From: Palsa-1033 sp963735455
GTDB lineage: Bacteria; Chloroflexota; Limnocylindria; Limnocylindrales; CSP1-4
Assembly (NCBI GenBank): GCA_963735455.1
Contig: CAVTKZ010000002.1
Coordinates: forward strand, 1,302,001-1,366,000
Direction: 5' to 3'
Length of the DNA: 64,000 bases
A program made the translations under genes and the position numbers. Every line of letters begins with the position of its first letter. Positions within the stretch are counted from its first letter, which is position 1. This document shows positions 59,785-64,000 of the stretch, piece after piece. The notes under the pieces were generated by a model, which had not been told where the DNA came from, ran no database searches, and was given only the letters and a program-made list of their open reading frames with translations.

Positions 59785-60689
59785 CGCTTCAGCCGCGGGT
59801 CGAGCGCCTCGCGCAGGCCGTCGCCGAGCAGGTTGAAGCCGAGGACCGACAGGACGATCGCGATGCCCGGGAAGAGAGCGGTGAAGCCGGCCCCGCTCGT
59901 CAGGTAGCGATACGTGTCGGTGAGCATCGTGCCCCACTCGGGCGTCGATGGGTCCTGCGGCCCGAAGCCCAGGAAGCCCAGGCCCGCCGCGTCGACGATC
60001 GCCGTGGCCAGGGCCAGGGTGGCCGCCACGATCATCGGCGTGAGGGCGTTGGGCATGATGTGATTGACCAGGATTCGGCGCTCTTTCGCTCCGATCGAGC
60101 GAGCCGCCGTCGTGAAGTCCGATTCCTTGAGGCCCAGGATGCTCGAGCGCAGGATCCGGGCGAAGATCGGCACGTTCTCGATCGCGATCGCGAAGGCGAT
60201 CGTGTTCAGGCCGGGGCCCAGGAAGACGACGATCGTGATCGTCAGGAGCAGGCCCGGCAGGGACAGCATGATGTCCACGACGCGCATGATCCAGAAGTCG
60301 ATCCAGCCGCCGAAGAAGCCCGAGATCGCCCCGGCAACGAGGCCGATCAGCAGGCCGACCGTGACCGACAGGATCGACACCCAGAGCGAGGCCCGGGCGC
60401 CCCAGAAGATCCGGGACAGGATGTCCCGGCCCTGAGCAGGTCGGTCCCCAGCAGGTGGTTGACCGACGGTGGCTGGAAGCGCGACGCATCGGTGATCGAG
60501 CCCGTCGAGCGGGTTATAGGGCGAGATCAACGGCGCGAAGATCGCCACGAACACGAACAGGCCAATCAGGAACAGCCCGACCATCGCCGATGGATTGCGA
60601 ACAAGGCGGCGGCCCGCGTCGCGCCACAGGCTGGAGCCCTTGATCGGCTCCTCGAGGACCTGCTTCAGGGCGAAGTTGCCGGCGGTCAT
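59781..60689 (-). CDS. peptide ABC transporter permease (DppC-like), partly scrambled
   Basis: 302 codons, open throughout. N-terminal helix 'MVGLFLIGLFVFVAIFAPLI', then the permease core with 'RDILSRIFWGARASLWVSIL', the EAA-type loop 'ESDFTTAARSIGAKERRILVNHIMPNAL' and four or five further helices. Between about residues 63 and 86 the encoded text is unlike the family. Removing one base near 60502 and two near 60434 restores 'SITDASRFQPPSVNHLLGTD' followed by 'LQGRDIL', the expected conserved block. So two compensating insertions have scrambled about 22 codons. Start ATG 60689 overlaps the DppB stop. Confidence 0.87.
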   Translation of the reverse strand: MTAGNFALKQVLEEPIKGSSLWRDAGRRLVRNPSAMVGLFLIGLFVFVAIFAPLISPYNPLDGLDHRCVALPATVGQPPAGDRPAQGRDILSRIFWGARASLWVSILSVTVGLLIGLVAGAISGFFGGWIDFWIMRVVDIMLSLPGLLLTITIVVFLGPGLNTIAFAIAIENVPIFARILRSSILGLKESDFTTAARSIGAKERRILVNHIMPNALTPMIVAATLALATAIVDAAGLGFLGFGPQDPSTPEWGTMLTDTYRYLTSGAGFTALFPGIAIVLSVLGFNLLGDGLREALDPRLKR

Positions 60690-61706
60690 CAGGAGTACCG
60701 AATCCGCGGGTTCAGGTAGGCATAGCTGACATCGACGGTCAGGTTCACCAGGACGAACATGGTCGCCAGGATCAGGGTCCCGCTCTGGATCACGACGAAA
60801 TCCTTGTCGACGGCGGCCTGGAACAGCCAGCTGCCGACCCCGCCCCACGAGAAGATCGTCTCGGTCAGGACCGCTCCGCCCAGGAGCAGGCCGGTCTGCA
60901 GGCCGATGATCGTCGCGATCGGCAGCATCGCGTTGCGGAGCACGTGGCGCCGGTCGATCCGGCGGGTCGTCAGGCCCTTTGCCCGGGCCGTCCGGACGTA
61001 GTCCTCGTTAAGCACCTCGAGCACGGCCGAGCGGGTGATCCGGGCGACGACCGCCAGCGGGATCGTACCCAGCGCGATCGCCGGCAGGATCAGGTGGCGG
61101 ACCACGTCGAGGAATTCGGGGATGTTGCGGTTGATGACCAGCGACTCCCACAGCAGGAAGTTCGTCCCGCGTGGCTGAAGTCGTACTGGCGCAGGTTGAA
61201 CCGGCCGAGCGTCGGCAGCCAGTGCAGCCAGACCCCGAAGACGTAGGCCAGCAGCAGGCCCAGGAAGAAGATCGGGATCGAGATCCCGATCAGCGAGGCG
61301 ACCGTGGCCAGGTTGTCGAACACCGAGCCCTGGCGCTTGGCGGCCGCGATGCCGAGCGGCACGCCGACGCCGATGGCGACGACCATCGCCGCGAGCGACA
61401 GCTCGATCGTGGCCGGGAAGCGGGAGACGAAGTTCGGTCAGGACCGACGACCCGGTTCGGTGGCCGAGGTGCCCAGGTCGCCATGGAAGACGCCGGCCAT
61501 GTAGTCGAAGTACTGCTGGTAGAGGGGCTTGTCGAGGCCCAGGCCGTGACGGCAGGCGAGCCAGCCGGTCGGGCGAGGTGTGCTCGCCCAGGATCGAGCT
61601 GCACGGATCGCCGGGCAGGGCGTGGACGAAGCACGATGATGAAGATCGACAGCCCGAACAGGATCGGGATCAGGAGGATGAGCCGGCGGACGATGTACTT
61701 GAGCAC
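60689..61706 (-). pseudogene. peptide ABC transporter permease (DppB-like), frame broken
   Basis: The DppB order is readable across three frames: N-terminus 'LKYIVRRLILLIPILFGLSI', then 'HALPGDPCSSILGEHTSPD' after an extra base near 61631, 'HGLGLDKPLYQQYFDYMAGV' (extra base near 61551), 'TGSSVLTEFVSRFPATIEL' (near 61463 and 61432), 'FDNLATVASLIGISIPIFFL', and after about 61168 'RHLILPAIALG' with the loop 'NEDYVRTARAKGL' and the C-terminus. GTG start at 61706. The C-terminal third (60689-61105) is uninterrupted. Confidence 0.85.
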
Positions 61707-61730
61707 GGTCTCACGCTTCCGGGAATGAAC

Positions 61731-61763
61731 GGTCCCCGGAAGAGGCGAGCTCCTCCGGGGACC
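61731..61763 (-). terminator. 10-bp stem-loop between DppA and DppB genes
   Basis: GGTCCCCGGA (61731-61740) pairs exactly with TCCGGGGACC (61754-61763). It lacks a T-tract. It holds the same place, after the binding-protein gene, as the hairpin in the nucleoside transporter operon. Confidence 0.55.
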
Positions 61764-61788
61764 GGCTCAACGACGAGCTAGGCCGGGG

Positions 61789-63537
61789 TCAGGACCCGGC
61801 GTCCTTCCAGACCAGGTTGAAGTACTCGGACTGGGTCGGACTGGGGATGTAGCCATGGACCTTGGTCGTCGATGCGAGCGACGAGCCGGCCCACACCAGC
61901 GGGACGTCGGGGACGTCCGCGTTGATGAGCTTCATGGCGTCCTTCCAGTCCTGGGTGCGAGTCGCTTCGTCCGGTTCTGCGATCGCCTTGGCCATCGCCG
62001 CGGCAACGGCTGGATTGTCCTCACCGAACTCGCAGTTGTGCGGGCTGCGTTTCCTTGACACCGTTGCAGTCGGCGGTCGAGGTCGCGTAGAAGATCCCCG
62101 GGCCGTCGGCCGGATCGGCATAGTCGTAGATCCAGCCGATGAAGAACATCGGATAGACGCCGTTCGCCTCGTCGGTCAGGTAGCCACCGTGCCACGGCTT
62201 GTGGTTCGGGGTGACCGACGAAGCCGGCCGCCTCGAGCATCGGCTTGATCGCCTCGTACTCGCTCTTCGGGTCGAGCATGTACGGCCGTGAGACGCTGTC
62301 CGGGTACCAGAACGTGACCGCGCAGGGCGGCGGGCAGCTCGACGATTGGAGCATCGTCTTGGCCGCTGCCGCGTCGAACGTGCCGACGCCGGTGTTCGGC
62401 TCATAGGCCGGCATGTTGTTGATCAGGTCGGAGTCGGCAACGGTGCCGGCTCCGTTCGGGAAGAAGGCGTTGACCAGGGCCTTCTTGTCGATCGCCAGGG
62501 CAACGGCCTCGCGGACCTTGATGTCGTTGAACGGCTTCTGGGTCTGGTTGAAGGCGAGCTTGCCGATGTCGAGCGGCGGCCGGGTGATCAGCTGCAGGCT
62601 GCGTGTCGGCCGAGATCTGCTTGAGCTGCGTCGCGTCGACGAAGTCGATCGTGTCGACCGTGCCCGACTTGAGCGCCGTCAGCCGGTTGGCCGAGTCGGC
62701 GATCGGCTGGAAGATGATCTTGTCGAGGTGGGCCGCGTTGGCGGTATCCCAGTAGTTCGGGTTCTTGACGATCGTGTAGTGGTCACCAGGCACGAAGTCG
62801 CTCGAACATGAACGGACCGGTGCCCGTCGGGGCCTTCTGCCAGTAGTCGTTCGTCGGGTCCTTCGAGCCGAGGTCGGCGTGATGGGCCTGGAGCGCCGTC
62901 GGGCTCTGCATGGCGAACGGGATGAGCGTCATCGCCGTGAGGAAGTCGGCCTTCGGCTTGGTCAGGGTCATCGAGAAGGTCGCGTCGTCGACCTTGGTGA
63001 CGGTCTTGATCAGCGAGTTGTCGCCGTAGCCGCCGAAGACGGTGACGTCGTAGTAGTCGTCGCCCTGGAGGGCGGCCGGCAGGTTCTTCCAGCGGTTCAC
63101 GTTGTAGACCGCGGCATCGGCGTTGAACGGCGGTGCCGTCCGAGAAGTTGACGCCGGTCTGCAGGTGGAACGTGTAGGTCAGGCCGTCAGCGCTGGTGTC
63201 CCAGCTCTTGGCCAGGTCCGGCTGGAGGTCGGACGCTGAGCCCGGCTTGAGCTTGATCAGGGTCTCGTAGATCTGCTGGGCGATCCGGAACGACTCGCCG
63301 TCCTGGATCAGGATCGCGTCGAGCGTCGACGGATCAGATGCGGACCCGAAGATCCAGGTGCCGCCGTTGACTGGAGTCGGGCCCGACGGGACCGGCGAGG
63401 TCGACGCCGGGGCGCCGCTCGTGACCGGCGCCGTGCTGGCGTGGCGCGGCCGACGGCGCGGGCGTTGTCGAGCCACTGCACGCAGCAAAGGCAATCGCCC
63501 CTGCTGCGACCAGGGCGCCGATTCGTAGACGCAACAT
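61789..63537 (-). pseudogene. peptide ABC transporter binding lipoprotein (DppA-like, SBP_bac_5), frame broken
   Basis: Family 5 extracellular solute-binding protein. Signal peptide with lipobox AFAACSGS near residue 20. Recognisable blocks in order: 'GTWIFGSASDPSTLDAIL', 'YETLIKLKPGSASDLQPDLA', 'LTYTFHLQTGVNFSDGT' (signature), 'APTGTGPFMFER', 'HYTIVKNPNYWD', 'DTIDFVDATQLKQI', 'YWPDS'-like 'FWYPDSVSRPYM' and 'DVPLVWAGSSLASTTKVHGY'. Extra bases fit near 63441, 63131, 62797, 62604, 62216 and 62050. A good Shine-Dalgarno (ggaggaga) precedes ATG 63537. The lengths of the pieces add up to a normal protein of about 580 residues. Confidence 0.87.
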
Positions 63538-63634
63538 CAGACTGTCTCTCCTCCTCTATCGACGTCAGGTCCTCCTCGCTCGGTGGCCCTGTCACGGCCC
63601 TCGGGCGGTGGCCCAATCGACCCGCGAATGATAC

Positions 63635-64000
63635 TCAGACGGCTGCCGGCGCGTCGGTCTCCGGATTGGGGCGCGACCGGCGGTGGGCTGGGCGGCCGCG
63701 GCAGGCACCAGGTCGGCCAGGCTCGCTGCGCGTCCCGACCGACGGTCAGGGCGGCCGGTGGGATGAGCTCGGCGACCATCGCGTCGTCGATCTGCTCGGC
63801 GTGGTGGCAGGCGACCTGGTGGCCCGGTCCGAACTCGCGGAACGACGGGCTCCTCGGTCACGCAGTTCTCCGGGTTGTCGAGGCGCTTGCGCAGCCAGCA
63901 GCGGGTGTGGAAACGGCAGCCGCTCGGTGGGTTGGCCGGGGAGGGCACGTCGCCTTCGAGGAAGATCCGCTTCTTGCGGACCCGGGGATCGGGGCTGGGC
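63635..64000 (-). pseudogene. second OppF-like ATPase, C-terminal part, runs off the window
   Basis: The 3' end of another peptide-transporter ATPase gene, cut by the window edge. 'PANPPSGCRFHTRCWLRKRL' followed by 'DNPENCVTEEP' is nearly the same as the end of the ATPase at 57.5 kb. After one extra base near 63846 it continues 'SFREFGPGHQVACHHAEQ'. Two more shifts are needed to reach the likely end '...NPETDAPAAV' at 63635; other frames stop at 63592 or 63537, so the true end is uncertain. It belongs to a second opp operon upstream. Confidence 0.7.

Overview
The window is very GC-rich bacterial chromosome with tightly packed, often overlapping genes and no rRNA, tRNA or CRISPR array that I can see. 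Gene content suggests a free-living member of the Chloroflexota, perhaps a Limnocylindria-like lineage from a metagenome assembly. The grounds are the GatCAB route, CIRCE-controlled groESL, lipoboxed secreted proteins with Pro/Ala/Thr-rich linkers, and many GTG/TTG starts. This is inference; no marker RNA is present. At least ten genes appear to have leaderless mRNAs: a TAnnnT-type -10 box ends 6-7 nt before the start codon.

Layout. 1-7.4 kb: a nucleoside uptake locus (two BMP-family lipoproteins, one ATPase, two permeases) with a frameshifted nucleoside hydrolase; a cytochrome P450 and a CoA-binding protein follow. 9.1-15.3 kb: gatB, a PLP aminotransferase and two small membrane proteins, a DUF2231-Rieske fusion, then gatA and gatC. 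15.3-20.2 kb: ligA and a UvrD/PcrA helicase. 20.3-23.4 kb: a methyltransferase, a lipoprotein, an unknown protein and a TMEM175-type channel. 23.4-27.9 kb: an accessory patch with a membrane GGDEF protein, a trypsin-fold protein coupled to a membrane protein, small ORFs, and relics of a small gene and of ssb. 27.9-30.1 kb: groEL and groES under a CIRCE operator. 30.1-36.4 kb: a GyrI-like protein, a nitrilase, tatD, metG, secreted proteins and a putative glutamic (G1) peptidase.

36.3-49.8 kb: a purine operon, purA-D-B-C-S-Q-L-F-M-(N/H), nearly every junction overlapping, carrying every step from PRPP to IMP and adenylosuccinate except purE/purK. PurN and PurH form one polypeptide. A promoter and an intrinsic terminator lie upstream of purA and may define an attenuated leader or a small RNA. 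Divergent from it at 50.2 kb is an orphan 769-residue protein with the LQRAAGN signature, a duplicated domain and a hydrophobic C-terminal hairpin; it resembles cargo of contractile injection systems or a polymorphic toxin.

52.6-57.4 kb: ssb, a VOC protein, rsmI, a split glutamine-dependent NAD synthetase (nadE plus a separate glutaminase subunit) and an aspartoacylase-like amidohydrolase. 57.5-64 kb: a peptide ABC transporter operon (A-B-C-D-F) and the end of a second OppF-like gene. Every gene here carries small insertions that break or scramble its frame, while the conserved motifs around them survive. This may be sequence error or very recent decay.
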